From Metaclostridioides mangenotii (GTDB taxonomy: Bacteria > Bacillota > Clostridia > Peptostreptococcales > Peptostreptococcaceae), in contig NZ_JAHLOF010000001.1 in assembly GCF_018917235.1 (NCBI RefSeq), positions 124,001 through 188,000 of the forward strand: 64,000 nucleotides of DNA. Direction: 5' to 3'. Below the pieces are notes generated by a model. That model was not told the DNA's origin. It did no database searches and worked only from the letters and a program-made list of their open reading frames with translations. How positions within the stretch are numbered: position 1 is the first letter of the stretch; each line of letters opens with the position of its first letter. Position numbers and translations under genes: made by a program. This document shows, piece by piece, positions 27,004 through 37,463 of the stretch.

Positions 27004-28242
27004 TTATAGATTATTGTATGGGACAAGTAACTCAAACTCAGTTCCCTCTCCCAATTTAGATCTAACATTTATCTTAATTGATAAGTTTTTACTTATCATT
27101 TTTGCAATTGATAAACCAATTCCTGAACCATCTACATCCTTATCTCTTACATTTTCACTTCTAAAGAATCTGTCATATATATATGGTAATTCACTTTCCT
27201 TAATACCACATCCTGTATCTTTAATTAAAATACTCACTCCGCCTTTAGCAAAGCTCTCTTTTAACTCTATCGATATACTATCTCCTATTGTTGTATACTT
27301 AAATGCATTGTCAATTAAAATAAGTATACATTCTCTAAGCTTTTCTCTATCTGTCTGTATTGATAACTCTTCAAAATCGGATAAAATCTCAAATTTCTTA
27401 TCCTGAATTTTAGCTATATCTAAATAATCATTTGATATCTCATTTATAAGAGAAACCAAATCGACTTCCTTTAAATGTATATTTATTATAGTATCTTCTT
27501 TACTTAAACTCAATAAATCATTAATCATTTTTTTGATTTTTCTGGTTTCTTTCATTACTACTGCTATTTTTTCTACTTCATCGTTTACAGTATTTTCTGG
27601 ATGCTTTAACATACTTTCTAATTTAGAAGAGACTATAGTAATAGGCGTTCTAAGTTCATGAGATGCATCTTGTATAAACTTAGCTTGATTCTTCCAAACA
27701 TTTTCAATTGGAATCAATGCCTTACGAGTTAAATAAACCGCTACAAAATAAGTTATTACTATAAATACCAATATTGCAATCAAAAGACCCGATGTTATTT
27801 GTCTCCTAGAATTTAATTCTGAATCAATATTTCTTATAATTTGTATTTTGTATTTTCCTTCTACCACACTTAAAGCTCTAAAAGTATGTCCATTTTTAGT
27901 ATATTTGTAAAATCCATTTATTTTTTCGCTCTCTATATTAGGAAGTATTTCGTCAAAATACTCGTTTTGTGTATAGTATCTAATTCTATCATTTTCATAC
28001 ACATATACCATATCCTTTGGATCTTCAAGTCTAATTGGATCAAAAAAAGATGTACTTTTCAGCTGTATTATTATGTTATTGAATTCACTTTTAATCTCAT
28101 TGTCTACACCGCTATATGTCATAGCCGTAAAATATATGAAAATAAAAAATGAAAAAATTATCATAAAGCTACCGACAACCAATATGTACATCTTAATTAA
28201 ATGATTTTTAGTTTCAGAAAATATATTTTTATTTATCATCAA
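27004..28242 (-). CDS. Two-component sensor histidine kinase
   Basis: 412 residues. Two membrane helices (about 17-40 and 152-172) frame an extracytoplasmic sensor of about 110 residues. Then a phosphoacceptor site DASHELRTPITIVSS, N box LIDNAFKYT, and G boxes DTGCGIKESELP and GSGIGLSIAK. No clear HAMP domain lies between. The signal is unknown. It overlaps the end of the response regulator gene by 14 bases (start TTG at 28242 or ATG at 28239). Confidence 0.93.
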   Translation of the reverse strand: MMINKNIFSETKNHLIKMYILVVGSFMIIFSFFIFIYFTAMTYSGVDNEIKSEFNNIIIQLKSTSFFDPIRLEDPKDMVYVYENDRIRYYTQNEYFDEILPNIESEKINGFYKYTKNGHTFRALSVVEGKYKIQIIRNIDSELNSRRQITSGLLIAILVFIVITYFVAVYLTRKALIPIENVWKNQAKFIQDASHELRTPITIVSSKLESMLKHPENTVNDEVEKIAVVMKETRKIKKMINDLLSLSKEDTIINIHLKEVDLVSLINEISNDYLDIAKIQDKKFEILSDFEELSIQTDREKLRECILILIDNAFKYTTIGDSISIELKESFAKGGVSILIKDTGCGIKESELPYIYDRFFRSENVRDKDVDGSGIGLSIAKMISKNLSIKINVRSKLGEGTEFELLVPYNNL

Positions 28243-28900
28243 ACATATAACCTACCTTGCGTTTAGTTTTTATATATTTGTCGTAATTGAATTTGCTAAG
28301 CTTTTTTCTAAGGTTACTAACATAAACTTCAACAATCTCGATTGTAGCATCTGAATCAATACCCCATATTCTGTCATATATTTGCTCTTTAAGCAATATT
28401 GAACCTTTGTTCAATAAAAAGTATTCTAAAAGATTGAACTGTTTATTTTGAAGCTCTATCTCCTCGTTATTAATAAAAACTTTTCTATTATTTATATCCA
28501 TATACAAATCTTTAAATTTAAGAGAATTTTCATCTTTTATTTTTCCATTTGTCCTCAAAATTGCGTATACTCTAGCTACAAGTTCTTCCATATAAAAAGG
28601 CTTTGTTAGATAGTCATTTGCTCCAATTTTAAACGCCTCAACTTTATCTCCTAATTCCTCTTTAGCTGTAAGTATCAAAACAGGAATATCTATATTGACA
28701 TCTCTCATCGATTTAAGAATTTCCATGCCACCCAAATTTGGAAGCATTAAATCTAGAACAATTAAATCGTATATGTTTTGATTTATCATATATAGCGCTT
28801 CTTCTCCATCTCTACACACTTCAGTTTCAAAGTAGTTATCGAGTTCATTTGAGATTGTTTCTAAGAGTTCTTTATTATCTTCAACAATTAAAATTTTCAC
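28229..28900 (-). CDS. Response regulator, OmpR/PhoB family
   Basis: About 223 residues. Receiver domain with phosphoacceptor Asp in DLIVLDLMLPNLGG and Lys in YLTKPF; C-terminal winged helix (FNLLEYFLLNKGSILLKEQI, then VEVYVSNLRKKL). It regulates transcription when phosphorylated by the kinase encoded downstream. The start is GTG at 28900, five bases after GGAGG; the longer frame to 28930 includes that site. Confidence 0.94.
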   Translation of the reverse strand: MKILIVEDNKELLETISNELDNYFETEVCRDGEEALYMINQNIYDLIVLDLMLPNLGGMEILKSMRDVNIDIPVLILTAKEELGDKVEAFKIGANDYLTKPFYMEELVARVYAILRTNGKIKDENSLKFKDLYMDINNRKVFINNEEIELQNKQFNLLEYFLLNKGSILLKEQIYDRIWGIDSDATIEIVEVYVSNLRKKLSKFNYDKYIKTKRKVGYMFDDK

Positions 28901-28972
28901 TGTTTCCTCCAATAATAATCGACATTTCACTATACTTTTATACTTATAATATAATAAGTACCCTTATCAATA

Positions 28973-29809
28973 CTAGTCCACTATAGCTCTATGTGAATTA
29001 AAATCAATATCTACATTTATGTTTTGATCCGTATCATTATATATATAACCAACTACTTTTAATTTTCTTGCGTCTATAGAGCTAATAACATCTATTTCTG
29101 TCTCTTCAGATGCTTTTAATACGCTATTGTATGCAATATGTTCCAAATTAATATAATCACCATTTTCATTTAATTCCGCTACTTTTAATATTAAATTACC
29201 TAAATCTTTTGAAGATGAGTTTTTAACTTTCAATCTATAGGTATTACCATCTTCTGCATCATTAAGTTTCTTAAAATCTGATAAAACTAATGTCTCATAT
29301 GACTTACTGTTTTCTGTAATTACTGATGCCTTTTTAATATCTATTTTGTCATTTTTAAGGTTTACATTAACTCTTTTTCCTTCTGCAGTATATGAATATG
29401 AAGTTATTTCAATAATATTTGCAAACTCTTTGTGTTCAAGTTCGACATATGCAGTATCCCCTGGCAATAATGTTATACCTAAAAAAGCGTTAGAATCAGA
29501 AGATATAAGGTTCCCATTTTTGTCATACTCACTGTAAACAAGCTTTATATTTGAGGTATTGAAAATAGATTTATTTTCTATCTTTGTTTTAGTTAATTTT
29601 TTTTGAGCTAAATCTTTGTCTACATTATCAAATTTAACCTTTTCTATATCAATAGCTTCTGCATTATTATTATCAATTTTAATATTATCTTCTTCATCTT
29701 GTTTAATTTCTATTTTCTTTGAAGTATCTGAACTTTGCCTGCAGGCACTTACCGAAAAAGTGACTACAACCAAAGATAATACTACACAAACAATTCTCGA
29801 TGTTTTCAT
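28973..29809 (-). CDS. Lipoprotein with FxLYD-like region, unknown function
   Basis: 278 residues. A signal peptide ends in the lipobox VSAC with Cys 23, so it should be anchored outside the membrane. Residues about 75-150 (IKLVYSEYDKNGNLISSD, then ITLLPGDTAYVEL) and a second similar piece from about 185 resemble FxLYD-type beta-sandwich domains of Firmicute surface lipoproteins. It lies between the two-component genes and the HTH/RHH gene, all on one strand, but no functional link can be shown. Confidence 0.75.
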   Translation of the reverse strand: MKTSRIVCVVLSLVVVTFSVSACRQSSDTSKKIEIKQDEEDNIKIDNNNAEAIDIEKVKFDNVDKDLAQKKLTKTKIENKSIFNTSNIKLVYSEYDKNGNLISSDSNAFLGITLLPGDTAYVELEHKEFANIIEITSYSYTAEGKRVNVNLKNDKIDIKKASVITENSKSYETLVLSDFKKLNDAEDGNTYRLKVKNSSSKDLGNLILKVAELNENGDYINLEHIAYNSVLKASEETEIDVISSIDARKLKVVGYIYNDTDQNINVDIDFNSHRAIVD

Positions 29810-29836
29810 TGTCTTAGCACCTCTTGTGGATATTTT

Positions 29837-30658
29837 TTATAGCAAATCCTTATTTTCTTTCATAAAATTCTTTAATGCTTGTGTTAAAATAACAGATTTG
29901 CTATATTTAGAATTACTACATAGTCTTTCAAACTCGCTCCATGTATCCATGTCTACCCTTATTGTTGTGGATTTAACCTCTTCAATTTTTTCATCCTCTA
30001 CGAATACATCTTTTTCAACTGTTTTTTTATTTTTCTTTAAATTTTCATTAGCGTAATCTTTTACTTGAAGATACCAATCATAAACTTCACATAACTTATC
30101 TAGATCCTCTTGAGTTATATTTATTTTTTTGTTTGTCCTTTTTTGTGTATCCTTTTTATCTATATCTTCTTTTTTATTCACTTTTTTTGAAGTTTGTTTT
30201 TTTGTCGTTTGTTGTAAAGTATCTTTTTTATTAGATGAACTTGATGTACTTTTCTTAGTAGACCTCTTTACAGAATCATTAGAGGCTGTGCCTTTATTTT
30301 CTATTTGTTCAATTACAGATTTATTTGATTTATTATTATTTTTAACTTCATTCTTTATATTATTCTTAGTATTTTTTTTTGCTGAACTAACAGAACTAAC
30401 ACTAGATGCATTAGTGAAGTCAAGTTGTTCTACATTTTGTTCTGTTTTTTTGCTATTTTTGCTATTTTGCTTATCTTCAACTTTGTCATTTAAATCGTTT
30501 TTTAATATATATTTGCCTTTTATGGACTTATATCCTCTTTTATTTAGAAAAGTTCTTAAAGTACTTTGACTTATTCCTAATTCCTTCGATATATCAGCAA
30601 ACTTTAGATTTTTTTCTTGAAGTTTTAAAAAGTTATCGATTCTTTCGTTACCGTCCAT
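29837..30658 (-). CDS. DNA-binding protein with N-terminal HTH and C-terminal ribbon-helix-helix
   Basis: 273 residues. The N-terminus (about 8-45) has a helix-turn-helix (FADISKELGISQSTLRTFL). Residues 50-190 are a low-complexity linker of Lys, Ser, Asn and Thr. The C-terminus (about 225-268) resembles a CopG/Arc-type ribbon-helix-helix: TTIRVDMDTWSEFERLC, then SKSVILTQALKNFM. Two DNA-binding units joined by a disordered basic linker suggest bridging or a nucleoid role. GGAGG precedes the ATG; the next gene upstream is 19 bases away. Confidence 0.75.
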   Translation of the reverse strand: MDGNERIDNFLKLQEKNLKFADISKELGISQSTLRTFLNKRGYKSIKGKYILKNDLNDKVEDKQNSKNSKKTEQNVEQLDFTNASSVSSVSSAKKNTKNNIKNEVKNNNKSNKSVIEQIENKGTASNDSVKRSTKKSTSSSSNKKDTLQQTTKKQTSKKVNKKEDIDKKDTQKRTNKKINITQEDLDKLCEVYDWYLQVKDYANENLKKNKKTVEKDVFVEDEKIEEVKSTTIRVDMDTWSEFERLCSNSKYSKSVILTQALKNFMKENKDLL

Positions 30659-30677
30659 TTAAGACCTCCATAATTTC

Positions 30678-31403
30678 TTAATTTCTATTTTTTCTCTTCA
30701 TATTTTTTATTATATTCTTTTTTTCAATATCTACGCGGTTTGATTCAATGATTTTTTGTAAAGCCTTATTGTATGTAAAATTATCTAAATCATTACTAAT
30801 TAAATATTTCAATGTTTCTTGTTCAAATTTTACATAACACATAGAAATTAGCCACGCTACCGCCATCTGAACATAATATTCATTAGAATCTAAATCATCA
30901 CAAAAATAAAATATATCTTTTAGATAATCTTCTTCTATATAGTATTCTAAAAGCATAACAATAGCAAATCTAACCTGCCATAAGCAATCTGTGTAGAGAT
31001 ATTTTTTAACAAGTTCATATACTATCTCTTTATTCGATATAGTTATTTTTAAGCCCGAACAAAATGAGTCACATATTGACCAATTTCTTATTTTTGGTAC
31101 AAACCCAACTATATACTCTTCTAATTCAGTAAATTCACATTTAATACTTGATATAATAATAGCTTGTATTAAAAGTTCTTCGTGATAGGTATATCTACAA
31201 ACATCTAGAAATTGTCTCCAATTTCCATATGTAATTTCTTTAGATAGTTTTCTTAGGATAGGCATTCTGATTCCTATTATATGCTCCTCACCAGGGATAA
31301 GTTTTTTATTAAATTCCCTATAACCAATATCTTGGAATTCTTTAATATGTTTTAAGAAAGCCTCATAAGAATTTTGATCCCAATTTGCTCTATTTAATAT
31401 CAA
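30678..31403 (-). CDS. DNA alkylation repair protein, AlkD family
   Basis: 241 residues of HEAT-like repeats. Family features: GIRMPILRKLSKEI, the YHEELLIQAI stretch, NWSICDSFCSGL with the conserved Trp and Asp, and VRFAIVMLLEYYI. AlkD-type glycosylases remove bulky or cationic alkylated bases without base flipping. The start is TTG, eight bases after AGGAG. Confidence 0.88.
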   Translation of the reverse strand: MILNRANWDQNSYEAFLKHIKEFQDIGYREFNKKLIPGEEHIIGIRMPILRKLSKEITYGNWRQFLDVCRYTYHEELLIQAIIISSIKCEFTELEEYIVGFVPKIRNWSICDSFCSGLKITISNKEIVYELVKKYLYTDCLWQVRFAIVMLLEYYIEEDYLKDIFYFCDDLDSNEYYVQMAVAWLISMCYVKFEQETLKYLISNDLDNFTYNKALQKIIESNRVDIEKKNIIKNMKRKNRN

Positions 31404-31532
31404 TTTTTACACTCCTAATTTTCTCTTTCTAATCATTGTAACATAAAATGTACTTCTAAAAAAAGGCAATCAAACAAGATATATCATTTTTTTCGATTCT
31501 ACTACTTATTTCTACATTTTAAACTCCTTAAA

Positions 31533-31566
31533 CGTGTATAAATATGATATAATACCCATATACACG
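31533..31566 (+). promoter_or_regulatory. Extended -10 promoter inside a perfect dyad, upstream of guanine deaminase
   Basis: CGTGTATA (31533-31540) and TATACACG (31559-31566) flank TGATATAAT, an extended -10 element at 31545-31553. No good -35 is present. A repressor bound to the dyad would cover the promoter; the regulator is unknown. Confidence 0.55.
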
Positions 31567-31633
31567 AATTTAATCTGATATATTTTTAGAAATGTACAGT
31601 TTTTAATATAATTAATAATGTAAGGAGTGTAAT

Positions 31634-32908
31634 ATGATTAAAATATTAAAAGGAAATATAGTTTATACTGAAACTTCGACAGAATTTAAAGTATACGAAA
31701 AAAGTTATATAGTTGTAGAGGATGGTAAAACAAAAGCTATATATAAAGAACTCCCAAATGAATATTCAAATAGCGATATAATAGATTACTCTGATAAACT
31801 TATAATACCTGGTATGAATGATTTACACTGTCATGCTCCACAGTTTAGAAACTTAGGTATGGCTATGGACAAAGAGTTACTACCTTGGCTAAACAGCTAT
31901 ACGTTCCCAGAAGAATCAAAGTACGAAGATATATCATATGCTAAAAAAATGTACTCAAAATTTATTAAAGAAATGTGGAGAGCTGGTACTACAAGAGCAT
32001 CAATATTTGCTACAGTTCATAAAAATTCTACAAGAGAACTAATGAACTTATTTGAGGCGTCAGGACTTGGAGCTTTTGTCGGAAAAGTTAATATGAATAT
32101 GAATTGCCCTGATTCTCTACTTGAAGATACTAAAAAATCTATAGAGGATACTAAAGATTTACTAGAGGCATACGGTGGAAAAGATTCTATTGTAAAGCCT
32201 ATAGTTACGCCTAGGTTTATCCCTAGCTGCACTAGTGACTTACTAAAAGGCCTTGGTGATTTATGTATAAAATTCGATACACCTAGTCAATCACACCTTT
32301 CAGAAAACTTAGGGGAAATTGAATGGGTAAAAGAATTGGAACCTGAGTCGAAATTCTACGGTGATGCATATAATCATTATAATTTATTTGGTCAAACACC
32401 TACACTTATGGCTCATTGTGTTTACTCATCAGATGAAGAAATAAAATTGATGAGAAATAATAATGTAATGGCGGTTCACTGTCCTGCATCAAATTTTAAT
32501 GTAGGTAGCGGGATATCTCCAGTTAGGAAATTAATAAATAACGGTGTAAAAGTATCACTTGGGTCTGATATAAGTGGAGGTCATTCACTATCTATTTTTG
32601 ACGCCATAGTTTCAGCAATTCAAGTATCTAAACTTTGGTGGGTTAATTCAAATAAAGAATATGACTTTTTAACATTACCTGAGGCTTTTTATATGGCAAC
32701 AAAAAGCGGAGGAAGTTTCTTTGGTAAAGTTGGAAGTTTCGAGGAAGATTACGACTTCGATGCTTTAATTATAGACGACAGCAACTTAAATCACGACAAT
32801 TACTCAGTAATAGAAAGGCTTGAAAGATTCATCTACGTTGGAGATGATAGAAATATAGTTGATAGATATGTACAAGGAAAACTTATAAAAGAGCCTATAT
32901 TTAATTAA
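31634..32908 (+). CDS. guaD: Guanine deaminase
   Basis: 424 residues of the metal-dependent amidohydrolase fold. Metal ligands are seen at His65 and His67 (LHCHAPQFRN), His221 (SQSHLSEN), His261 (MAHCVY) and Asp312 (SLGSDISGG). The sequence around HCHAPQFRNLG and ELLPWLNSYTFP is typical of guanine deaminase. It converts guanine to xanthine and ammonia, feeding purine salvage or the molybdenum hydroxylase at the left end. GGAGTG precedes the ATG. Confidence 0.93.
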   Translation: MIKILKGNIVYTETSTEFKVYEKSYIVVEDGKTKAIYKELPNEYSNSDIIDYSDKLIIPGMNDLHCHAPQFRNLGMAMDKELLPWLNSYTFPEESKYEDISYAKKMYSKFIKEMWRAGTTRASIFATVHKNSTRELMNLFEASGLGAFVGKVNMNMNCPDSLLEDTKKSIEDTKDLLEAYGGKDSIVKPIVTPRFIPSCTSDLLKGLGDLCIKFDTPSQSHLSENLGEIEWVKELEPESKFYGDAYNHYNLFGQTPTLMAHCVYSSDEEIKLMRNNNVMAVHCPASNFNVGSGISPVRKLINNGVKVSLGSDISGGHSLSIFDAIVSAIQVSKLWWVNSNKEYDFLTLPEAFYMATKSGGSFFGKVGSFEEDYDFDALIIDDSNLNHDNYSVIERLERFIYVGDDRNIVDRYVQGKLIKEPIFN

Positions 32909-32931
32909 AATTAAATATGCTAACACAAAAC

Positions 32932-32996
32932 TAATGGAGCAATTAAGTATTTACGAATATAAATTATTGTCGTAAAAATACTCAATCGCTCCATTA
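32932..32996. terminator. Bidirectional terminator between guaD and gcvPB
   Basis: TAATGGAGC and GCTCCATTA pair and the stem continues through AGTATTT/AAATACT and TACGA/TCGTA. It separates two convergent genes. Confidence 0.85.
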
Positions 32997-33012
32997 ACTT
33001 TGTTATTTCTCG

Positions 33013-34476
33013 TTAATTTTCTATTTGTTTCCAAGTAAGTATAGGTTTTTTTACTGCTCTTGCTTCATCAATTCTTCCTACTGTAGTATTGTGAGGTGCA
33101 TTTTTTAAAATCTCTGGATTTTCAAGAGCTTCTTTAGCTATGCTCTTCATCGCAATTATAAATTCATCTATAGTCTCAATACTCTCCGTCTCAGTGGGTT
33201 CTATCATAAGTGCTTCTTTTATAATAAGAGGAAAATATATTGTAGGAGGATGATATCCATAATCAAGAAGTCTCTTGGCAATATCCAACGTCTTAATATT
33301 CGCTTCACCTTTAGGTAAACCACCTAATACAAACTCGTGCTTACAAATTCTATCTATTGGTAGTATATAATCATCTTTTAAGCTTTCTTTAATATAATTA
33401 GCGTTTAGTACTGCCATTGTACTAGCTTCTTTAAGTCCATCGCTACCCATAGTTAGTATGTATGTATAAGCTCTTACCAAAACTCCAAAGTTTCCATAGA
33501 AGTTTTTTATCTTGCCTATTGATTTTTCTTTCTCGTAGTTTAATTCATATCTTCCATCTACTCTTTCTATTACAGGTACGGGTAAAAACGGAATCAGTTC
33601 TTTTTTGACTCCTACAGGTCCACTTCCAGGTCCTCCACCACCATGAGGAGTTGAGAAAGTCTTATGTATGTTTAAATGGACAACATCAAATCCCATATCT
33701 CCTGGTCTAGTTATACCCATTATAGCGTTCATATTAGCTCCATCATAGTAAAGTAAACCACCTGCTTCATGAACAATATCAGCTATTTCTTTTATATTCT
33801 CTTCAAACAATCCGAGTGTACTTGGATTAGTAAGCATTAGAGCTGCAACTTCATCATTTAAAATTGATTTTAACTCTTCCATGTTTACTGAACCATCTTT
33901 ATTAGAGTTTATTTGTATTACATCGAAATCTGCCATTGCTGCACTAGCAGGATTTGTACCGTGCGCGGCATCAGGTATTATTACCTTTGTTCTTTTAGTA
34001 TCTCCTCTATTCAAATGATATTCCTTTATAAGCATTAGACCTGTAAGCTCTCCATGAGAGCCAGCAGATGGTTGAAGCGTTACATCATCCATTCCTGTGA
34101 TTTCACACAACGTTTGAGATAAATTGTACATAAGTTCAAGTGATCCTTGAACAGTGTCTACAGGCTGATATGGATGTATCTCTGTAAAATTTGGATTACT
34201 AGCCATATCTTCGTTGATCTTTGGGTTATACTTCATTGTACAAGAACCTAGCGGGTAGAATCCTGTATCCACACCAAAATTTTTATTTGATAGGTTTGTA
34301 TAGTGTCTAATTAGATCTACCTCACTTATTTCTGGTAATCTAAGTTCAGTTTCTTTTAATAAATCAGCATCTACCATATCTGTCAAAAGTATATCCTCTA
34401 TATCTAGTTTAGGAAGTGAATAGGCTTTTCTACCTTTTTTAGAAATATCTATAAGTAAATTATCGTAATTCTTCAT
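33013..34476 (-). CDS. gcvPB: Glycine dehydrogenase (decarboxylating) subunit 2
   Basis: 487 residues. The pyridoxal phosphate lysine is Lys272 in [20 protein letters not shown]; also [13 protein letters not shown] and [12 protein letters not shown]. With the GcvPA part encoded upstream it forms the P-protein that decarboxylates glycine and passes the aminomethyl group to lipoylated GcvH. The start overlaps the gcvT-gcvPA stop by one base (TAATG), with GGAGGG as ribosome binding site. Confidence 0.97.
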   Translation of the reverse strand: MKNYDNLLIDISKKGRKAYSLPKLDIEDILLTDMVDADLLKETELRLPEISEVDLIRHYTNLSNKNFGVDTGFYPLGSCTMKYNPKINEDMASNPNFTEIHPYQPVDTVQGSLELMYNLSQTLCEITGMDDVTLQPSAGSHGELTGLMLIKEYHLNRGDTKRTKVIIPDAAHGTNPASAAMADFDVIQINSNKDGSVNMEELKSILNDEVAALMLTNPSTLGLFEENIKEIADIVHEAGGLLYYDGANMNAIMGITRPGDMGFDVVHLNIHKTFSTPHGGGGPGSGPVGVKKELIPFLPVPVIERVDGRYELNYEKEKSIGKIKNFYGNFGVLVRAYTYILTMGSDGLKEASTMAVLNANYIKESLKDDYILPIDRICKHEFVLGGLPKGEANIKTLDIAKRLLDYGYHPPTIYFPLIIKEALMIEPTETESIETIDEFIIAMKSIAKEALENPEILKNAPHNTTVGRIDEARAVKKPILTWKQIEN

Positions 34477-36983
34477 TATATTCCCTCCATTATATCAACT
34501 AATTTATGAATCTCGTCCTTGCTACGCTTTTCAGTAACACAAATCAGAGAAGAATTTTTTAGATTCTTAAAATCTTTCTCTAAATCGTAACCGCCAAGTA
34601 TATTACCTTCTAAAAGCTTTTGATTTATATCCTCCACACTATTAGCACTTGATACCGCAAACTCCTTAAAAAATTGACCTTTAAATAATGGTTTATATTT
34701 ACCTTTTTCAATTAGCTTATTAAATGTATAGTGCGCTTTTTTCATAGATTGAATAGCAACATCTCTCAAACCTTCTTTACCCATAGTGGCCATATAGACA
34801 GAAGCTGCTAACGCATTGAGAGCTTGGTTAGAACAAATATTTGAAGTAGCTTTTTCACGTCTTATATGTTGTTCTCTTGTTTGTAAAGTTAAAACATAAG
34901 CTGGTTTACCTTTACTATCTACGCTTTGGCCAACAATTCTTCCAGGCATTTTTCTAACGTATTTAGATTTGCTTGCCATAAATCCTACATACGGACCTCC
35001 GAAATTCATTGAATTTCCTAATGATTGTGCCTCTCCCACTACTATATCGGCGCCAAATTCTCCTGGACTCTTTAGAACTCCTAAAGAAATTGGATCTGCA
35101 CCTACAACTAACATCGCTTTATTGTCATGTGTTATTTTTTCGATGTTTTTTAAATCCTCTATTATCCCAAAGAAATTTGGTGTTTGTACAAAGACACATG
35201 CAGTTTTATCATCTACAGCAACTCTAAGTTTATCTAAATCAGTTGAACCGTATTCATCAGTAAAATCTACTTCAACAATTTCACAATCTTTAAATCTTAA
35301 ATATGTATGAAGAACTTCAAGTGTCTCAGGATGAGCACTTTTTGCTACTACTATTTTATCTTTTTTGGTCTGTGACATAGCCATTATACAACCCTCAACT
35401 GCTGCAGTTGCACCGTCGTACATAGAGGCATTAGCTATTTCCATGCCAGTTATTTCAGCGATCATTGACTGAAATTCGAAAATAACCTGTAAAGTACCTT
35501 GACTTATTTCCGCTTGGTAAGGTGTATACGAAGTATAAAATTCTGATCTACCTGTTACATGCTTAACTACTGATGGTATGTAGTGATCGTATGATCCAGC
35601 TCCCATAAAACAAACTAAGTCTTCAATATTAACATTTTCATCTGCAATCCCTTTGACAATCTTTGTCACTTCTAGCTCAGATTTTGCTTTATCCAAATTT
35701 AGGTCTCTTAAAAGCCTTACTTCTTTAGGTACATCTGAAAAAAGTTCTTCTGTTGATTTTAACCCCACTACACTAAGCATTTTATCTTTATCTTCTGAAG
35801 TAGCTGGTATATATTTAAACTTATTTGTTTTATCTACCCCCATACTATCATTCCTTTTCTCTGAGACATTTTTATCATTATCCTTTTTATATTGTTTCTT
35901 ATAAAAAGGTTTTTCTACTATTACAGCAGGTACTACTCTTTTTCTTATAGCTATTTCTATCTCCTTGCCAATCTCAGCATACTTCGCATCTACTAGCCCA
36001 AGCCCTAATATTTTACCAGTAGTTGGAGAAGCGCAACCTGTAGTAACAAATCCCACAATCTCATCGCCTATTTTTATATCAAACCCACTTCTTGGCATAC
36101 CCTTTCCTATCATTTCAAACCCAACGATTTTTCTTTTAGCGCCGTCTTTTTTCTCTTGTGCTAAAACTTCTTTACCTATGTAATTTGGTTTATCGACTTT
36201 GACGAAGAAACCTATGCCTCCTTCTACAGGCGATATATGTTCGCTTATCTCATGACCGTATAGAGGTAGTGCCGCTTCAAATCTAAGAGTGTCTCTTGCC
36301 CCTAAACCGGCTGGCGCTATATTTACTCCTCCTGTTTTTAGCAGTCCGTCCCATATTGTCTTTAAATCTTTATTTTTACAGTACACTTCAAATCCATCTT
36401 CACCTGTATATCCTGTTCTAGATACTAAGCAAGATCTACCACATACGCTAACGTTCTTAGAAAACTTATAAAATTTTATAGGTTCTAAATCAATATCAGT
36501 AGCTTTTTGAAGTATTTCTTGTGCTTTAGGACCTTGTATAGCTACTAAAGAAATTTCATTAGAACAATCCTTTATATCAACATTAAAATTAGTACTATGT
36601 TTTTCAATCCATTCAACGTCTTTATCTATATTGGATGCGTTTATTACGAGCATGTAATGTTTATCAGCTAATTTATAAACTAATAAATCGTCTACAACAC
36701 CTCCATTTTCATAACACATCGGAGTATATGAAATAGAGTTCTCCTTTAACTTACTTAAATCATTAGTAAGTAAAAACTGTAAAAACTCTTCAGAGTTTTC
36801 TCCTTTTACTTCTACTTCGCCCATATGTGATACATCAAATAAACCGGCACTGTTCCTAACTATTTCATGTTCTTTATTGATTCCCTCATACTCTAAAGGC
36901 ATTTCCCAACCAGCAAAGTCAACTAATTTAGCGCTCAAATTTTTATGAGTATCATAAAGTGAAGTTCTTTTTAGCTCTTCCAT
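34476..36983 (-). CDS. gcvTPA: Fused aminomethyltransferase (GcvT) and glycine dehydrogenase subunit 1 (GcvPA)
   Basis: 835 residues. Residues 1-365 are GcvT ([48 protein letters not shown]). A Lys/Asn-rich linker follows at about 366-390, then GcvPA ([14 protein letters not shown] is near its start; [29 protein letters not shown]). The same fusion is known in Clostridioides difficile. It couples the P and T reactions of glycine cleavage. No GcvH gene is seen in this window. AAGGGGG precedes the ATG. Confidence 0.96.
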   Translation of the reverse strand: MEELKRTSLYDTHKNLSAKLVDFAGWEMPLEYEGINKEHEIVRNSAGLFDVSHMGEVEVKGENSEEFLQFLLTNDLSKLKENSISYTPMCYENGGVVDDLLVYKLADKHYMLVINASNIDKDVEWIEKHSTNFNVDIKDCSNEISLVAIQGPKAQEILQKATDIDLEPIKFYKFSKNVSVCGRSCLVSRTGYTGEDGFEVYCKNKDLKTIWDGLLKTGGVNIAPAGLGARDTLRFEAALPLYGHEISEHISPVEGGIGFFVKVDKPNYIGKEVLAQEKKDGAKRKIVGFEMIGKGMPRSGFDIKIGDEIVGFVTTGCASPTTGKILGLGLVDAKYAEIGKEIEIAIRKRVVPAVIVEKPFYKKQYKKDNDKNVSEKRNDSMGVDKTNKFKYIPATSEDKDKMLSVVGLKSTEELFSDVPKEVRLLRDLNLDKAKSELEVTKIVKGIADENVNIEDLVCFMGAGSYDHYIPSVVKHVTGRSEFYTSYTPYQAEISQGTLQVIFEFQSMIAEITGMEIANASMYDGATAAVEGCIMAMSQTKKDKIVVAKSAHPETLEVLHTYLRFKDCEIVEVDFTDEYGSTDLDKLRVAVDDKTACVFVQTPNFFGIIEDLKNIEKITHDNKAMLVVGADPISLGVLKSPGEFGADIVVGEAQSLGNSMNFGGPYVGFMASKSKYVRKMPGRIVGQSVDSKGKPAYVLTLQTREQHIRREKATSNICSNQALNALAASVYMATMGKEGLRDVAIQSMKKAHYTFNKLIEKGKYKPLFKGQFFKEFAVSSANSVEDINQKLLEGNILGGYDLEKDFKNLKNSSLICVTEKRSKDEIHKLVDIMEGI

Positions 36984-37080
36984 TATAGTACCCCCTTATA
37001 GTTTTTAGGTTTTTCGTACAATAAATTTTGACTTACATTATTTAGTGCCTATAAAATAATTACAAGTATATACAAAAAAA

Positions 37081-37126
37081 GATATATGAAGTTAGCAATT
37101 ATATTCCATATATCGTATACTTTAAA
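37081..37126 (-). promoter_or_regulatory. Promoter of the glycine cleavage genes with overlapping dyad
   Basis: On the minus strand, TTTAAA (37126-37121) and TATAAT (37103-37098) are 17 bases apart. GATATATG and CATATATC, an inverted repeat, flank the -10 (37081-37088 and 37107-37114). Regulation by an operator-binding protein is inferred. I find no glycine riboswitch in the remaining 115-base leader. Confidence 0.45.
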
Positions 37127-37392
37127 CTTTAGATGTAAAATTTTTCATGATTTATTGTAAAAAATTTTATGTCAACAAATTGTTTAAATCAATATTTATC
37201 ACACACTTTGTATATAAATTGTATGAATTTTTAAGCTAAATGTCAACTCAGTTATTTTTATATCAATCGTCAAGATAGTTTATTTTATTTAGTTTTATTT
37301 CTAAAAACATTCAGTTTCTTAATTATATTAACTAGTTATTATATGAATTAGTAAAATCAATAATAGTATAGATTATATCTATATGTATAATA
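37127..37392. other. AT-rich divergent intergenic region
   Basis: No gene is supported. It separates the gcv promoter on the minus strand from the plus-strand promoter at 37393. Confidence 0.5.
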
Positions 37393-37421
37393 TTGACAAT
37401 AAATTACGCCTAATATATACT
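37393..37421 (+). promoter_or_regulatory. Promoter of the C_GCAxxG_C_C protein gene
   Basis: A perfect TTGACA (37393-37398), 17-base spacer and TATACT (37416-37421), 43 bases before the start codon. Confidence 0.75.
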
Positions 37422-37463
37422 CAATCTTGACATGTATGAAATTTGCTTGAAGGAGGTTATTAT

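Noticed and set aside
30129..30569. 146-codon plus-strand frame of Phe, Leu, Ser
   Set aside because: It is the antisense of the Lys/Ser-rich linker in the HTH/RHH gene; long open shadow frames are expected opposite such sequence.
36984..37440. Glycine riboswitch before the gcv genes
   Set aside because: I looked for the conserved aptamer parts on the minus strand and found none.
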